From Massilia sp. KIM (lineage in GTDB: Bacteria > Pseudomonadota > Gammaproteobacteria > Burkholderiales > Burkholderiaceae_D), in contig NZ_MVAD01000002.1 of assembly GCF_002007115.1 (NCBI RefSeq), positions 248,001 to 312,000 on the forward strand: DNA of 64,000 nt, given 5' to 3'. Positions 7,850-17,277 of the stretch are shown one piece after another. Position numbers and translations under genes: made by a program. Each line of letters begins with the position of its first letter. Position 1 is the stretch's first letter. The notes beneath the pieces were generated by a model. That model saw only the letters and a list, made by a program, of their open reading frames with translations. It was not told the DNA's origin and searched no databases.

Positions 7850-9927
7850 AGCGCCCGCTGGTACAGGAAGCCCTGGTAGATGTGACACCCCGCATCCAGC
7901 AGGAACTGTCGCTGCCCGGGCGTCTCCACCCCTTCCGCAATCACCTGCAACCCCAGGCTGTCCCCCAGCGCGATGATGGACCGCACGATCGAAGCGTCGT
8001 TCTGGTCGGTCAGCACGTCGCGCATGAAGCTGTGGTCGATCTTGAGCTGGTCCAGCGGCAGCTTGCGCAGGTAGGCCAGCGAGGAATACCCCGTCCCGAA
8101 GTCGTCCAGCGAGAACGACAGCCCGCGTCGCTTGAGCATGGCCATGGTGTGCGCCGTCTGGCTGAAATCCGTCACCACCAGGCTCTCGGTCAGCTCCAGC
8201 TTCAGGCCGCTGGGGTCGACCCCGGTGTGCTCGAAGATGCGCTGCAGCGTGGCCACGAAATGCGGTTCGGTGAACTGGCGCGCGCTGACGTTGACCGACA
8301 GGGTCAGGCCGGCCGTATCCGGATGGGCCTGCCAGCGCGCCAGCTCGGCGCAGGCGGTGCCCAGCACCCAGTTGCCGATATCGACGATCAGGCCGCTTTC
8401 CTCGGCGGCGCGGATGAATTCGGCCGGGTAGAGCACCCGCCCGTTCGGCAGGCGCCAGCGCAGCAGGGCCTCGGCCCCGATCACGTGGCCGCCGCGGTCG
8501 AGCTGGGGCTGGTAGTGCAGCATGAACTCGTCGTGGCGCAACGCGCGCCGCAGGCCGTTTTCCAGCTCGGCCCGCGCCGACCACGCCGCCTGCGCGGCCG
8601 GATCGTGGAAGCGGAAGGTGTTGCGCCCCGCCGCCTTGGCCTGGTACATCGCCGCGTCGGCCTGGCGCAGCGTCGATTCCACCGTGTCGCTGGTGCCGCA
8701 CAGGGTCGCCACGCCCACGCTGACCGAGAGCGTGTAGCTGATCTGCCCGAGCTGGAAGGGCGCGGTCATCGCCGCCACCACCTTGGCCGCCACGGTCTCG
8801 GCCTGTGCCGCGGCGGACTCGCGCGTGTCCTCGACCGGGTGGATCAGGATCACGAACTCGTCCCCGCCCAAGCGCGCCACCATGTCGGCCTCGCGCACGC
8901 AATGCTCGAGGCGCCGGGCCACGGCCTGCAGCAGCATGTCGCCGGCCGCATGGCCCTGGCTGTCGTTGAGGAACTTGAAGTTGTCGAGGTCGCAGAACAT
9001 CAGGGCCCCGCACTTGCGCGTGCGCGCGCTGCCGAGGAGGGCGCGGCGCAGGTGGTCGAGCAGGTTGGCGCGGTTGGGCAGGTCGGTCAGCGGGTCGAAG
9101 AAGGCGAGGCGGAAGATCTTGGCTTCGTTGTGCTTGCGCTCGCTGATGTCGGTGCCGATCATCAGTATCTTCTGGCAGGCCCCGAGCGTCTGGTCGGGCT
9201 GCAAGAGGGTCCAGCGGGTATCGATCTCGACCGCCGTGCCGTCGCGCCGCACATGGATCACTTCGCCCGTCCATTCGCCATCGGACAGCGTGGTCTCGAA
9301 GGCCGACTGGTAGGCCGCCAGATCGTCACACAGCAGCTCGCTGAACTTCTTTCCGCGCGCCTCCTGGGCGCTCCAGCCGTACATGCGTTCCGCGCCCAGG
9401 TTCCAGTAGGTGATGCGCGACTGCATGTCCATGGCGACGATGGCGTCGCGCGCCCGCTGCAGGAAGGAGGCCTGCTCCAGCACCAGCAGGTCGGCCTGGC
9501 GGATGCGGGTGTAGTCGGACAGGAAGCCCTCCACCACCGTCGTGCCGTCGACGTCCTCGCGCGCCGCGCCCTGTTCGTAGATCCATTTTTCCTTGCCGTA
9601 GGCGCAGCGGATGCGGTAGGTCACCTGGAACTGGCGCCCTTCCTCCAGTGCGGCGGTGATCGCGCGCGAGACCAGGGCGCGGTCGTCGGGATGGACCAGG
9701 CTGGCGTAGGACAGCCCAGGCTGGGCAACGAAGGCGGAAGCGGTATAGCCGGTGAGCTGTTCGATGCCGTCGCTGACGAACTCCATGGTCCACTCGCGAT
9801 CGTTGAGACAGCGGTAGGCCGCGCCCGGTAAATTGCTCAGCAGTAGCTCAAGTGATAGTGAGCGCACGCTATCGTCGGAAGCGGGTTCCGATGAGGGGGT
9901 ATCCTGAGCGGAGGGCGGGGTATGCAT
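7807..9927 (-). CDS. PAS-GGDEF-EAL c-di-GMP signalling protein
   Basis: About 706 residues, cytoplasmic, with no membrane segment. Two PAS/PAC sensor modules (roughly residues 25-270) precede a GGDEF domain with an intact metal site (F-C-D-L-D) and G-G-D-E-F. The EAL domain follows with all the usual catalytic marks: E-A-L-L-R-W, N in V-N-V-S-A-R-Q-F, L-E-L-T-E-S, D-D-F-G-T-G-Y-S-S, K-I-D and A-E-G-V-E-T. It could therefore both make and degrade c-di-GMP; such hybrids usually have one dominant activity. I chose ATG 9927; a longer TTG start at 10032 is possible but unsupported. It is transcribed alone, divergently from the CBM9/DUF5916-like gene. Confidence 0.9.
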   Translation of the reverse strand: MHTPPSAQDTPSSEPASDDSVRSLSLELLLSNLPGAAYRCLNDREWTMEFVSDGIEQLTGYTASAFVAQPGLSYASLVHPDDRALVSRAITAALEEGRQFQVTYRIRCAYGKEKWIYEQGAAREDVDGTTVVEGFLSDYTRIRQADLLVLEQASFLQRARDAIVAMDMQSRITYWNLGAERMYGWSAQEARGKKFSELLCDDLAAYQSAFETTLSDGEWTGEVIHVRRDGTAVEIDTRWTLLQPDQTLGACQKILMIGTDISERKHNEAKIFRLAFFDPLTDLPNRANLLDHLRRALLGSARTRKCGALMFCDLDNFKFLNDSQGHAAGDMLLQAVARRLEHCVREADMVARLGGDEFVILIHPVEDTRESAAAQAETVAAKVVAAMTAPFQLGQISYTLSVSVGVATLCGTSDTVESTLRQADAAMYQAKAAGRNTFRFHDPAAQAAWSARAELENGLRRALRHDEFMLHYQPQLDRGGHVIGAEALLRWRLPNGRVLYPAEFIRAAEESGLIVDIGNWVLGTACAELARWQAHPDTAGLTLSVNVSARQFTEPHFVATLQRIFEHTGVDPSGLKLELTESLVVTDFSQTAHTMAMLKRRGLSFSLDDFGTGYSSLAYLRKLPLDQLKIDHSFMRDVLTDQNDASIVRSIIALGDSLGLQVIAEGVETPGQRQFLLDAGCHIYQGFLYQRALSAEHFTQYARALH

Positions 9928-10115
9928 CTCGCGGACGGTTGGTAAGTGAGACGGCCAGCTTAGGCAGCAAGGATAACCGATGGTAGCGCAAAAGCGGTTC
10001 GATGCAGGGTCGCTCGATTGAAAAAAGGGCAAGTATGTGTACGGAATGCATCAGTTTTCACGCCGATGCACGCAGCATCACTTCGGGCAAAAAGGTTTCA
10101 TAAAATACAATTGCC

Positions 10116-12494
10116 GTGATACACTTTTCGTCTGCCGCCGACCTCGATTCGTCGTTGCCGAAGACCCGACCCTTTGCCTTCCTGCCCGTGTTGCGACCTC
10201 TTCACCACCTGTTCCTGTCCACGGCCCTGCTGGCCGGCGAAGCCGGCGCCGAACCGCGTCCAGGCGAGTCGGAGACCCGCCGCGGCCTGCACGCCACCCG
10301 CATCGCCGACGCCGAGACGCCGCGCATCGACGGCGTGCTGGACGACCCGGCATGGCGCAACGTGCCGGTCTACGAGGACTTCCACAAGCACGATCCACGC
10401 GACGGCGTCGCGGTGCCGGCGGCGCTGCGCACCAGCGTGCAGCTGCTGGTCGACGGCCAGGCGCTGGTGTTCGCGATCCGTGCCTGGGACACGCTGCCCG
10501 GCGCCTTGCGCGGCACCCTGGCGCGGCGCGACAAGGTCGACCTCGACCAGGACTTCATCGGCCTGTGGGTCGACCCGGTGGGCCATGGCCGCGCCGCCCA
10601 GTTCGTGCGCATCAACACCGCCGGCGTGGTGAGCGACGGCGTGCACCGCGCCGACGACGACGAATCCGACCTCGGCCCCGACTTCCCGATCGACGCCGCC
10701 GTCAAGATCCTCCCCGACGGCTACAGCATGGAAGTGCGCTGGCCGCTGGCCAGCCTGCGCTTCCCCTATGCGGGCGGACGCAACTGGCAGGTCATGGTCG
10801 AGCGCAGCGTGCCGCACGCCGACGGCATGCTCCTGGTCAGCGCGCCGCTCGAGACCGACGCCCTGAACTACCTGGTCTTCCTGCGCGGGATCGAGGGCAT
10901 GGGCACGACCGTGGAAACGGTGCGCGACCGCCGCTTCATCGAGCTGCGTCCCGAACTCACCCTGCGCGCCGAACGCAACCGCCACGAGGGGCTGCGCGGG
11001 CGCGATTCGGCCGTCGAGGCCGGCCTCGAAGTCAATGTCCGGCCGCGCGCCGACTGGGTCTTCAACGGCATCCTGAATCCCGACTATTCGCAGATCGAGG
11101 TTGACCAGCCGGTCTCGAGCGGGGCCAGCAACATCGCCCTCAGCCTGCCCGAGAAGCGCGGCTTCTTCCTCGAGAGTTCCGACGTGCTGGGCCTGGGCCT
11201 TCCCGCCTTCTATTCGCGCACCGTGTTCGACCCGCAGTGGGGCGCGCGCGCCACTTGGCGCTCCGCGCAGATGGACGCCACCGCGATGCGCCTGGGCGAC
11301 GACCCGGGCGGGCTGGTGCTGCGCGGGCGGCCCTACGAGACCCAGGAATACCAGCAGGCGCGGCAATCCACCGCCACCCTGGTGCGTACCCGCTGGCATG
11401 GCGACGGCCTGCTGCTGGGCGCCTTCGCCTCGCGGCGCGACTACGGCGCCTTCGGCGCCAACCAGGTGCTGGGCCTGGACGGCCAGTGGCGCGCGACCGG
11501 CGCCGACGGCGTGCAGCGCCAGTTCGTGCTGAGCGCGATGCATGCGCGCACCGACGCCGGCTTCGACCAGGCGCTGGCCCTGGTGCGCACGGCGCGCCGC
11601 GGCGGCGGCTACCTGCGCGCCAAGGCCATCCACAGTTCGAGCGCCTGGTGGAACGAGGCCGAGGTGGAGGCGATCGCGCCCGGCTTCGTGAACGACAACG
11701 GCTTCGTGCCCCAAGCCGGCGTGGTCAAGCTCAATCTTGACATCAACCGCATCCTCGGCCAGCAGAGCCGCCTGGGGCCGCTGCCGGTGAACTTCTACGA
11801 GTTCGAGGCCCACCTGGGGCTGCACGAGATCCGCACCCTGCGCGACCGCCACGGCGAGCAGCGCGGCAACGAGGTGGTGGAGCGCAAGATCCGGCCCGGC
11901 TTCTGGTTCTCGGCGCCTTACCAGACCCGCATGTGGACCCAGCTCGGCTTTGACCGCCAGCGCGCGCGCCAGTTCGGCAAGCTGCACCATACGCCGGCCC
12001 TGCACTTCGGCCTGGAGACGGTGCCCGCGCCCTGGGTGGCCAAGATCGCGGCCGAGGTCACGCTCGGCCGCCAGCTCGACGTCGACGCCGACCGCGTGGG
12101 ACCCGGCGGCAACGTCACCATCGACGCCAACCTGCGTTTCAAGCTGCCGCGCGGCTGGGCGCTGGAAGCCGACCACCATGTCAACCGGGCCTGGGTCCAG
12201 GGTACGCTGGGCCATCCGGCCTTCGCCGACAATGCCTGGCGCTGGCTGGCCATGCTGCATTTCAGTCCGCGCGATTCATTGCGCCTGCTGGCCCAGAACA
12301 CCTGGGCCGCGCGGCGCGACGACGGCATCACCCAGCTGCCGGCCTGGAACGAACGCCAGATCCACCGCTCCCTGCTGTATCGCTACCGCTGGCGCCACGG
12401 GCGCTCGGTCTCGACCGGCTATGTCGACGACCGCCAGCCCGTGCAAGGCAGCAAGCGGCGCGCGCTGACCGTGCAGATGCAGTGGGAAGTCTGA
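10116..12494 (+). CDS. CBM9-like / DUF5916 outer-membrane protein
   Basis: About 792 residues. After a signal-like segment, residues of about 60-230 form a CBM9-like domain (the motif I-D-G-V-L-D-D-P-A-W is typical). The rest (about 230-792) is rich in alternating beta-strand sequence, as in DUF5916 barrel domains found with such CBM9 modules. Function is unproven; homologues are usually annotated as carbohydrate-binding or hypothetical. The start is uncertain. GTG 10116 opens the frame, but GTG 10188 gives a cleaner signal peptide, and a TACAAT box at 10106-10111 would start RNA near 10118, which favours the downstream start. It is divergent from the GGDEF-EAL gene, with no partner gene downstream. 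Confidence 0.75.
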   Translation: MIHFSSAADLDSSLPKTRPFAFLPVLRPLHHLFLSTALLAGEAGAEPRPGESETRRGLHATRIADAETPRIDGVLDDPAWRNVPVYEDFHKHDPRDGVAVPAALRTSVQLLVDGQALVFAIRAWDTLPGALRGTLARRDKVDLDQDFIGLWVDPVGHGRAAQFVRINTAGVVSDGVHRADDDESDLGPDFPIDAAVKILPDGYSMEVRWPLASLRFPYAGGRNWQVMVERSVPHADGMLLVSAPLETDALNYLVFLRGIEGMGTTVETVRDRRFIELRPELTLRAERNRHEGLRGRDSAVEAGLEVNVRPRADWVFNGILNPDYSQIEVDQPVSSGASNIALSLPEKRGFFLESSDVLGLGLPAFYSRTVFDPQWGARATWRSAQMDATAMRLGDDPGGLVLRGRPYETQEYQQARQSTATLVRTRWHGDGLLLGAFASRRDYGAFGANQVLGLDGQWRATGADGVQRQFVLSAMHARTDAGFDQALALVRTARRGGGYLRAKAIHSSSAWWNEAEVEAIAPGFVNDNGFVPQAGVVKLNLDINRILGQQSRLGPLPVNFYEFEAHLGLHEIRTLRDRHGEQRGNEVVERKIRPGFWFSAPYQTRMWTQLGFDRQRARQFGKLHHTPALHFGLETVPAPWVAKIAAEVTLGRQLDVDADRVGPGGNVTIDANLRFKLPRGWALEADHHVNRAWVQGTLGHPAFADNAWRWLAMLHFSPRDSLRLLAQNTWAARRDDGITQLPAWNERQIHRSLLYRYRWRHGRSVSTGYVDDRQPVQGSKRRALTVQMQWEV

Positions 12495-12512
12495 GCCGGG
12501 GAAGGCGGGCCG

Positions 12513-12541
12513 CTGCCAGGATGGCGCGGACAGGGTAGAAT
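12513..12541 (+). promoter_or_regulatory. Putative promoter of the guanidine riboswitch-exporter unit
   Basis: CTGCCA (12513-12518) and TAGAAT (12536-12541) are separated by 17 bp. Transcription from about 12548 would give a leader of about 97 nt containing both guanidine hairpins. Confidence 0.45.
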
Positions 12542-12570
12542 TCCGGCATCGGGGCGCTGCGCCCCTTCTG

Positions 12571-12625
12571 CAGAAGGACGACCTTCCCCTCGTCGAGGGT
12601 ATCCGTTCCGGGACGGCCCGGCTTT
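12571..12625 (+). promoter_or_regulatory. Guanidine-II riboswitch (mini-ykkC)
   Basis: Two short hairpins with ACGR tetraloops, the defining mark of this class, precede an SMR exporter gene. Hairpin one is GAAGG-ACGA-CCTTC (12573-12586); hairpin two is CCGGG-ACGG-CCCGG (12608-12621). The ribosome-binding site AGGAGG (about 12633-12638) lies just downstream. The pyrimidine-rich stretch CCTTCCCCTC (12582-12591) could pair with it when guanidinium is absent, so ligand binding would free translation. This is known biology for the class; the pairing with the Shine-Dalgarno is inferred. Confidence 0.9.
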
Positions 12626-12644
12626 CCTGTGAGGAGGGCCGGTC

Positions 12645-12962
12645 ATGGCCTGGATCATGTTGTTCGTCGCCGGTGTCTTCGAAGTCGTGTGGGCCTTCGC
12701 CATGAAGCGCTCGGACGGCTTCACGCAAGTCATTCCCACGCTCGTCATGGCGGTCACGATGGTGGCCAGTTTCGTATTGCTGTCCCTGGCGATGCGCAGC
12801 ATCCCGCTCGGCACCGCCTATACCATCTGGACCGGCATCGGCGCGGTCGGGGCCTTCGTGGTCGGGGTGGCGGTGCTGGGCGAGGTCTTGACGCCATTGC
12901 GCGTGCTGGCCGCGGTGCTGATCGTGGCGGGGCTGGTCTTGATGAAGCTCTCGTCGAGCTGA
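12645..12962 (+). CDS. gdx: Guanidinium exporter, small multidrug resistance family
   Basis: A 105-residue protein with four transmembrane helices, of the SugE/Gdx branch of the SMR family. The conserved membrane glutamate lies in the first helix (G-V-F-E-V-V-W-A), and the segment W-T-G-I-G-A-V-G is the family signature. Gdx exports guanidinium in exchange for protons as a dual-topology homodimer. The guanidine-II riboswitch directly upstream strongly supports guanidinium as the substrate rather than quaternary ammonium compounds. ATG 12645 follows an AGGAGG site. No partner SMR gene and no guanidine-degrading enzymes are adjacent. Confidence 0.94.
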   Translation: MAWIMLFVAGVFEVVWAFAMKRSDGFTQVIPTLVMAVTMVASFVLLSLAMRSIPLGTAYTIWTGIGAVGAFVVGVAVLGEVLTPLRVLAAVLIVAGLVLMKLSSS

Positions 12963-13002
12963 AGGAAGCGGCGGGCGGCGTAGGCCGCCCGCGCTGGAAG
13001 CA

Positions 13003-14205
13003 TCAGAACGCGGCGATGCCGGTCTGCGCGCGACCCAGGATCAGCGCGTGGATGTCGTGGGTGCCTTCGTAGGTGTTGACCACCTCGAGGTTGACCATGT
13101 GACGGATGATGCCGAACTCGTCGGAGATGCCGTTACCGCCCAGCATGTCGCGCGCGACGCGGGCGATGTCCAGCGCCTTGCCGCAGGAGTTGCGCTTCAT
13201 GATCGAGGTGATCTCGACGGCGGCCGTGCCTTCGTCCTTCATGCGGCCCAGGCGCAGGCAGCCCTGCAGGCCGAGGGTGATCTCGGTCTGCATGTCGGCC
13301 AGCTTCTTCTGCACCAGCTGGTTGGCCGCGAGCGGCTTGCCGAACTGCTGGCGGTCCATCACGTACTGGCGCGCGGTGTGCCAGCAGGCTTCGGCCGCGC
13401 CCAGTGCGCCCCAGGCGATGCCGTAGCGCGCCGAGTTCAGGCAGGTGAACGGACCCTTGAGGCCGCGCACTTCCGGGAAGGCGTTTTCTTCAGGCACGAA
13501 CACATTGTCCATGACGATTTCGCCGGTGATCGAGGCGCGCAGGCCGAATTTGCCGTGGATGGCCGGGGCCGACAGGCCTTTCCAGCCTTTTTCCAGCACG
13601 AAGCCGCGGATCGCGCCTTCGTCGTCCTTTGCCCAGACCACGAACACGTCGGCGACCGGCGAGTTGGTGATCCACATCTTGGAACCGGTCAGCGAGTAGC
13701 CGCCCTCGACCTTGCGGGCGCGGGTGACCATCGAGGCCGGGTCGGAACCGTGGTTCGGCTCGGTCAGGCCGAAGCAGCCGATCCATTCGCCGGTGGCCAG
13801 CTTGGGCAGGTATTTCTGCTTGGTCGCCTCGTTGCCGAACTCATAGATCGGGACCATGACCAGCGAGGACTGCACGCTCATCATCGAGCGGTAGCCGGAG
13901 TCGACGCGCTCGACTTCGCGCGCGATCAGGCCGTAGGCCACGTAGTTCAGGCCCGGGCCGCCGTATTCCTCGGGAATGGTCGGGCCCAGCAGGCCCAGTT
14001 CGCCCATCTCGCGGAAGATCGAATTGTCCATCTGCTCGTGGCGGAAGGCTTCCAGGATGCGCGGCTGCAGCTTGTCCTGGCAATACGCGGCGGCGGCGTC
14101 GCGCACCATGCGCTCGTCGTCGCTCAGCTGGCTGTTCAGGAGCAGCGGGTCATCCCAGTGAAATTGTGTGCGGCTGGTCTTGCGGGGCGAATCGGAAGGG
14201 GTCAT
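13003..14205 (-). CDS. gcdH: Acyl-CoA dehydrogenase, glutaryl-CoA dehydrogenase type
   Basis: A 400-residue FAD flavoenzyme. The closest recognisable type is glutaryl-CoA dehydrogenase, which oxidises and decarboxylates glutaryl-CoA to crotonyl-CoA in lysine, hydroxylysine and tryptophan breakdown. Marks seen are the [14 protein letters not shown] segment, the [12 protein letters not shown] flavin/substrate loop, and the C-terminal Y-E-G-T-H-D-I-H motif carrying the catalytic glutamate. I chose ATG 14205, where CAGGA lies upstream; 28 further codons could be read but do not look like the family. It is next to a flavin reductase gene on the same strand, without evidence of joint function. Confidence 0.9.
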   Translation of the reverse strand: MTPSDSPRKTSRTQFHWDDPLLLNSQLSDDERMVRDAAAAYCQDKLQPRILEAFRHEQMDNSIFREMGELGLLGPTIPEEYGGPGLNYVAYGLIAREVERVDSGYRSMMSVQSSLVMVPIYEFGNEATKQKYLPKLATGEWIGCFGLTEPNHGSDPASMVTRARKVEGGYSLTGSKMWITNSPVADVFVVWAKDDEGAIRGFVLEKGWKGLSAPAIHGKFGLRASITGEIVMDNVFVPEENAFPEVRGLKGPFTCLNSARYGIAWGALGAAEACWHTARQYVMDRQQFGKPLAANQLVQKKLADMQTEITLGLQGCLRLGRMKDEGTAAVEITSIMKRNSCGKALDIARVARDMLGGNGISDEFGIIRHMVNLEVVNTYEGTHDIHALILGRAQTGIAAF

Positions 14206-14352
14206 CGGAAATCCTGTCTCTGGGTTCTTGTAAGACGGCGGGCGCAGCCAGCCTAGCCTGATCATTATAGGAAGCCGGCCCGGCTGCATCTTTTGAAACA
14301 GCGACAGGATTTTTCAGATTTGGTGTGAGGGCAAGACCGGCCCCCGGCGGGA

Positions 14353-14862
14353 TCAGGGCGTCGGGGTGCTGCCGAACTTGCCGTTATGGAAGATCAGCGA
14401 AGGCTGGGGATGCACCTGGCAATCCTCGACTTCGCCCACGAAGATGACGTGGTCGCCTTCAGGGTAGCGGCTGCGGTTGTGGCACTCGAACCAGGCCGAG
14501 ACGCCCTTCAGGATGGGCTGGCCGGTGCGCGACAGTTCGTAGTCGACGCCCTGGAAGGGATTGTCGCGGCGGCGCGAGAAGCGCAGGGCCAGTTCTTCCT
14601 GGCCGGCGGCCAGCACGTTGATCACGTAGTGGGAATTGCCGCTGAAGATGGGCAGGCTGTTGGCGCCCACGCCCAGGCTCCACAGGACGAGCGGCGGCTC
14701 CAGCGACACCGAATTGAAGGAGCTGGCGGTCAGGCCGCGGAAGCTGCCGTCCTCCAGGCGCGTCGTGATGACGGTGACGCCGGTGGCGAACTGCGACAGC
14801 GCGAGGCGGAAATGCGTCGAATCGAAACCGCGCGCGGTGGCGCGGGGAGAGCGTGTGTTCAT
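14353..14862 (-). CDS. Flavin reductase-like protein (FMN-binding split barrel)
   Basis: A 169-residue protein of the flavin reductase domain family. It contains the typical A-T-G-V-T-V-I-T-T start, the G-L-T-A-S-S-F-N-S-V-S-L-E-P-P-L-V FMN-binding stretch, and a late H-x-I-F-V-G-E-V segment. Such proteins reduce FMN/FAD with NAD(P)H to feed a two-component monooxygenase, or bind flavin in other roles. No monooxygenase is adjacent, so the partner is unknown. ATG 14862 is preceded by AGGG; the upstream ATG at 14886 is a less likely start. It reads in the same direction as, and upstream of, the acyl-CoA dehydrogenase gene, 147 bp away. Confidence 0.82.
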   Translation of the reverse strand: MNTRSPRATARGFDSTHFRLALSQFATGVTVITTRLEDGSFRGLTASSFNSVSLEPPLVLWSLGVGANSLPIFSGNSHYVINVLAAGQEELALRFSRRRDNPFQGVDYELSRTGQPILKGVSAWFECHNRSRYPEGDHVIFVGEVEDCQVHPQPSLIFHNGKFGSTPTP

Positions 14863-15054
14863 TGGGACCCTGGATGTTGGCGCCATTATGCCACCGACGC
14901 GCGATTCCTTGCCGGGCTCGCCCGTTTCCAGACAACAAAATGCCAAATGGCGTGCCATCCTGCCAACAGAACGGAGGCCGGGCGGCCGGTATCCTGCAGG
15001 GACGACTCGTTTGCGCTACATTAGTCAATATAGAAAACAGATGTCGGGGTCAAT

Positions 15055-15597
15055 ATGAGTGAGCAAGCGAGAACCGAAGTCGCCATCCTGGGTGGCGGCT
15101 GCTTCTGGTGCGTCGAGGCGGTGTACCTCGAGGCAAGGGGCGTGACGAAAGTGGAATCGGGCTATATGGGCGGACAGGTGGTGAATCCCAGCTACGAGCA
15201 GGTCTGCACCGGTACCACCGGCCATGCCGAGGTGGTGCGCCTGGAGTTCGATCCTTCGGTGATCAGCTACCGCGACATCCTCGAGATCTTCTTCACGATC
15301 CACGATCCGACCACGCCCGACCGCCAGGGCAACGACGTGGGGCCGCAGTACCGCTCGGTGATCTTTACTACCTCGCCGGAACAGGATGCGACGGCGCACA
15401 AGGTGATGGCCGAGATGGCGGCGGTCTGGGATGCGCCGATCGTGACCCAGATCGTGCCGGAAGAGACCTGGTACAAGGCGGAGGATTATCACCAGAACTA
15501 TTTCGCGCAGCATCCGCTGCAGGGGTATTGCGCATTCGTGGTGGCGCCAAAGGTGCAGAAGTTCCGGAAGACTTTTGCGGAGCGTTTGAAGGCGTAA
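15055..15597 (+). CDS. msrA: Peptide-methionine (S)-S-oxide reductase
   Basis: A 180-residue cytosolic MsrA that reduces methionine-S-sulfoxide in proteins. The catalytic G-C-F-W-C motif is at residues 15-19 (first Cys is the nucleophile). The S-G-Y-M-G-G segment, the G-H-A-E-V motif and the A-E-D-Y-H-Q-N-Y-F region are all intact. No MsrB domain is fused and no signal peptide is present. The gene is divergent from the flavin reductase gene and appears monocistronic; the gap after it holds short inverted repeats. Confidence 0.96.
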   Translation: MSEQARTEVAILGGGCFWCVEAVYLEARGVTKVESGYMGGQVVNPSYEQVCTGTTGHAEVVRLEFDPSVISYRDILEIFFTIHDPTTPDRQGNDVGPQYRSVIFTTSPEQDATAHKVMAEMAAVWDAPIVTQIVPEETWYKAEDYHQNYFAQHPLQGYCAFVVAPKVQKFRKTFAERLKA

Positions 15598-15730
15598 AGG
15601 CTGATTCGGTGGCGCTGGCGTGCCACCGTGTAGCCTTGCAGTGACAGCTGCGGATCGTCATTTCGGCACTGCTCGAAATGGCTTACTGCTGACGCGGGTA
15701 CTCAATTTAGGCGTGCGTATCGGCTGCTCG

Positions 15731-15784
15731 ACGAACTTGGATTCCCGCCTGCGCGGGAAGTCATTCTCGGCAGTGCCGAGAATG
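15731..15784. repeat. REP-like repeat plus short perfect hairpin
   Basis: A degenerate copy of the dispersed repeat (AACTTGGATTCCCGCC..., 15731-15760) runs into a perfect 10-bp hairpin, CATTCTCGGC / GCCGAGAATG (15762-15771 and 15775-15784). It lies between the convergent msrA and cfa genes and could terminate both. Confidence 0.6.
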
Positions 15785-15829
15785 ACGACTCGAGGGTCGG
15801 CGGCCGAAGCTAGGCCGCCGGCCCTGCAC

Positions 15830-17041
15830 TCAGCCGTACATGTACTTCCTCGACCACGGCATCGAAGCCGGGTCGCCTCCCGCCTTCCCGCACACGATTT
15901 GATACAGGCTGATCCGGTCATGTGCGAAGGCATAGGCGCAGCCGGCCAGGTAGACATGCCAGATGCGGAAGCGCTTGGCGTCGGTCAGGGTGCGGATGTG
16001 CTCCGCATTGCTCTCGAAGTTCTCGGTCCAGATCGCGCAGGTGCGGGCGTAGTGCTTGCGCAGGTTCTCCACGTCGCGCACTTCCAGCCCGCCTTCCTGC
16101 ATCGCCCGCACCACCGTCGCCAGGTGGGCCAGCTCGCCGTCCGGGAACACGTATTCGTCGATGAACTGCCCGCCGCCATAGGGCGTCGAGCCGTTGTTGA
16201 CGTCGGTCGTGGTGATCCCGTGGTTCATGGCCACCCCGTCCGGCGCCAGCAGCTGGTTCACGCGCGAGAAATACTCGGGCAGGTGCTGCACGCCCACGTG
16301 CTCGAACATGCCCACGCTGGTGATGCGGTCGAAGCTGCCCTCGACGTCGCGGTAGTCCTGCAGGCGGATCTCGACCTGGTCTTGCAGGCCAGCCATCAGG
16401 ACCCGCTCGCGCGCCAGCCGGAACTGGTTTTCCGACAGGGTGACGCCCACGCAGCGCGCGCCGAAGCGTTCGGCCGCGCGCAGCACCAGGGCGCCCCAGC
16501 CGCAGCCGATATCGAGCAGGGTCTGGCCGGGCCGCAGGTCGATTTTCTTGAGGATGTGGTCGATCTTCTTGACCTGGGCCGTGGCCAGGTCTTCGTCGCC
16601 GTTCTCGAAATAGGCGCAGGAATACACCATGTTCGGATCGAGCCAGGCGGCGTAGAACTCGTTCGAGACGTCGTAGTGGTAGCGGATCGCCTCGGCGTCC
16701 TTCTCGCGCGTGTGCGCCGAACCAAGCCGCAACCCGGAGAGCAGGCCGCGCGGCTTGTCGTCCATGACCCCGGAGGCGGCCAGCGCGTTGCCGACGTCGA
16801 TGATGTCGGCCGCCCGGCCCTTGACCTCGATCGCCCCCTCCACGTAGGCACGGCCCAGGTTGTACAGCGACGGGTCCTTCAGGTAGCGCAAGGCGGATTT
16901 GTCGGGCACGCGGATGGTGACGCGCGGGGTTTCGGAGGAGAGCTCGATCTGCTCTCCGTTCCAGAGTTCCACGCGCAGCGGGATGGACAACTGTTTGCGC
17001 AAGCCTGCGCTCCAAGCAGAGAGCTTGATCTGGTCGAACAC
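15830..17041 (-). CDS. cfa: Cyclopropane-fatty-acyl-phospholipid synthase family protein
   Basis: About 403 residues. It transfers a methylene group from S-adenosylmethionine to unsaturated acyl chains of membrane phospholipids. The SAM-binding loop L-L-D-I-G-C-G-W-G-A-L, the Y-H-Y-D-V-S-N-E-F-Y motif and the V-G-M-F-E-H-V-G motif are intact, after an N-terminal domain of about 120 residues. Two in-frame GTG codons compete for the start. I prefer GTG 17041 because it follows GGAGGTGA at a sensible distance; GTG 17047 lies inside that site. Other enzymes of this family make hydroxy or methyl fatty acids, so the exact reaction is not certain. Confidence 0.88.
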   Translation of the reverse strand: MFDQIKLSAWSAGLRKQLSIPLRVELWNGEQIELSSETPRVTIRVPDKSALRYLKDPSLYNLGRAYVEGAIEVKGRAADIIDVGNALAASGVMDDKPRGLLSGLRLGSAHTREKDAEAIRYHYDVSNEFYAAWLDPNMVYSCAYFENGDEDLATAQVKKIDHILKKIDLRPGQTLLDIGCGWGALVLRAAERFGARCVGVTLSENQFRLARERVLMAGLQDQVEIRLQDYRDVEGSFDRITSVGMFEHVGVQHLPEYFSRVNQLLAPDGVAMNHGITTTDVNNGSTPYGGGQFIDEYVFPDGELAHLATVVRAMQEGGLEVRDVENLRKHYARTCAIWTENFESNAEHIRTLTDAKRFRIWHVYLAGCAYAFAHDRISLYQIVCGKAGGDPASMPWSRKYMYG

Positions 17042-17277
17042 GGTCACCTCCGAAGTGGTGGCCGGCCGAGGCTGCCAGCCGGCCTTGCGATTGCCAACGG
17101 TGGGGCGTCCGTCGCCGCCTGCCTGCGGTCGGGGGCTGCGCGTCAGGGGCCGGGCGCCATCTAGCCAGAGTGGGAAATAGCTGAGACCAGTATCTGGCTT
17201 AACAGTTCACTATCAAGCATAGCAGGCTGCGCAAAGCCGTGCTGAGCTCACTCCATTTTGAGGGAGCTCAAGCGGTG

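Noticed and set aside
7561..9831. A 756-codon plus-strand frame over the GGDEF-EAL gene
   Set aside because: It has no recognisable domain and starts inside the ompW terminator; antisense artefact.
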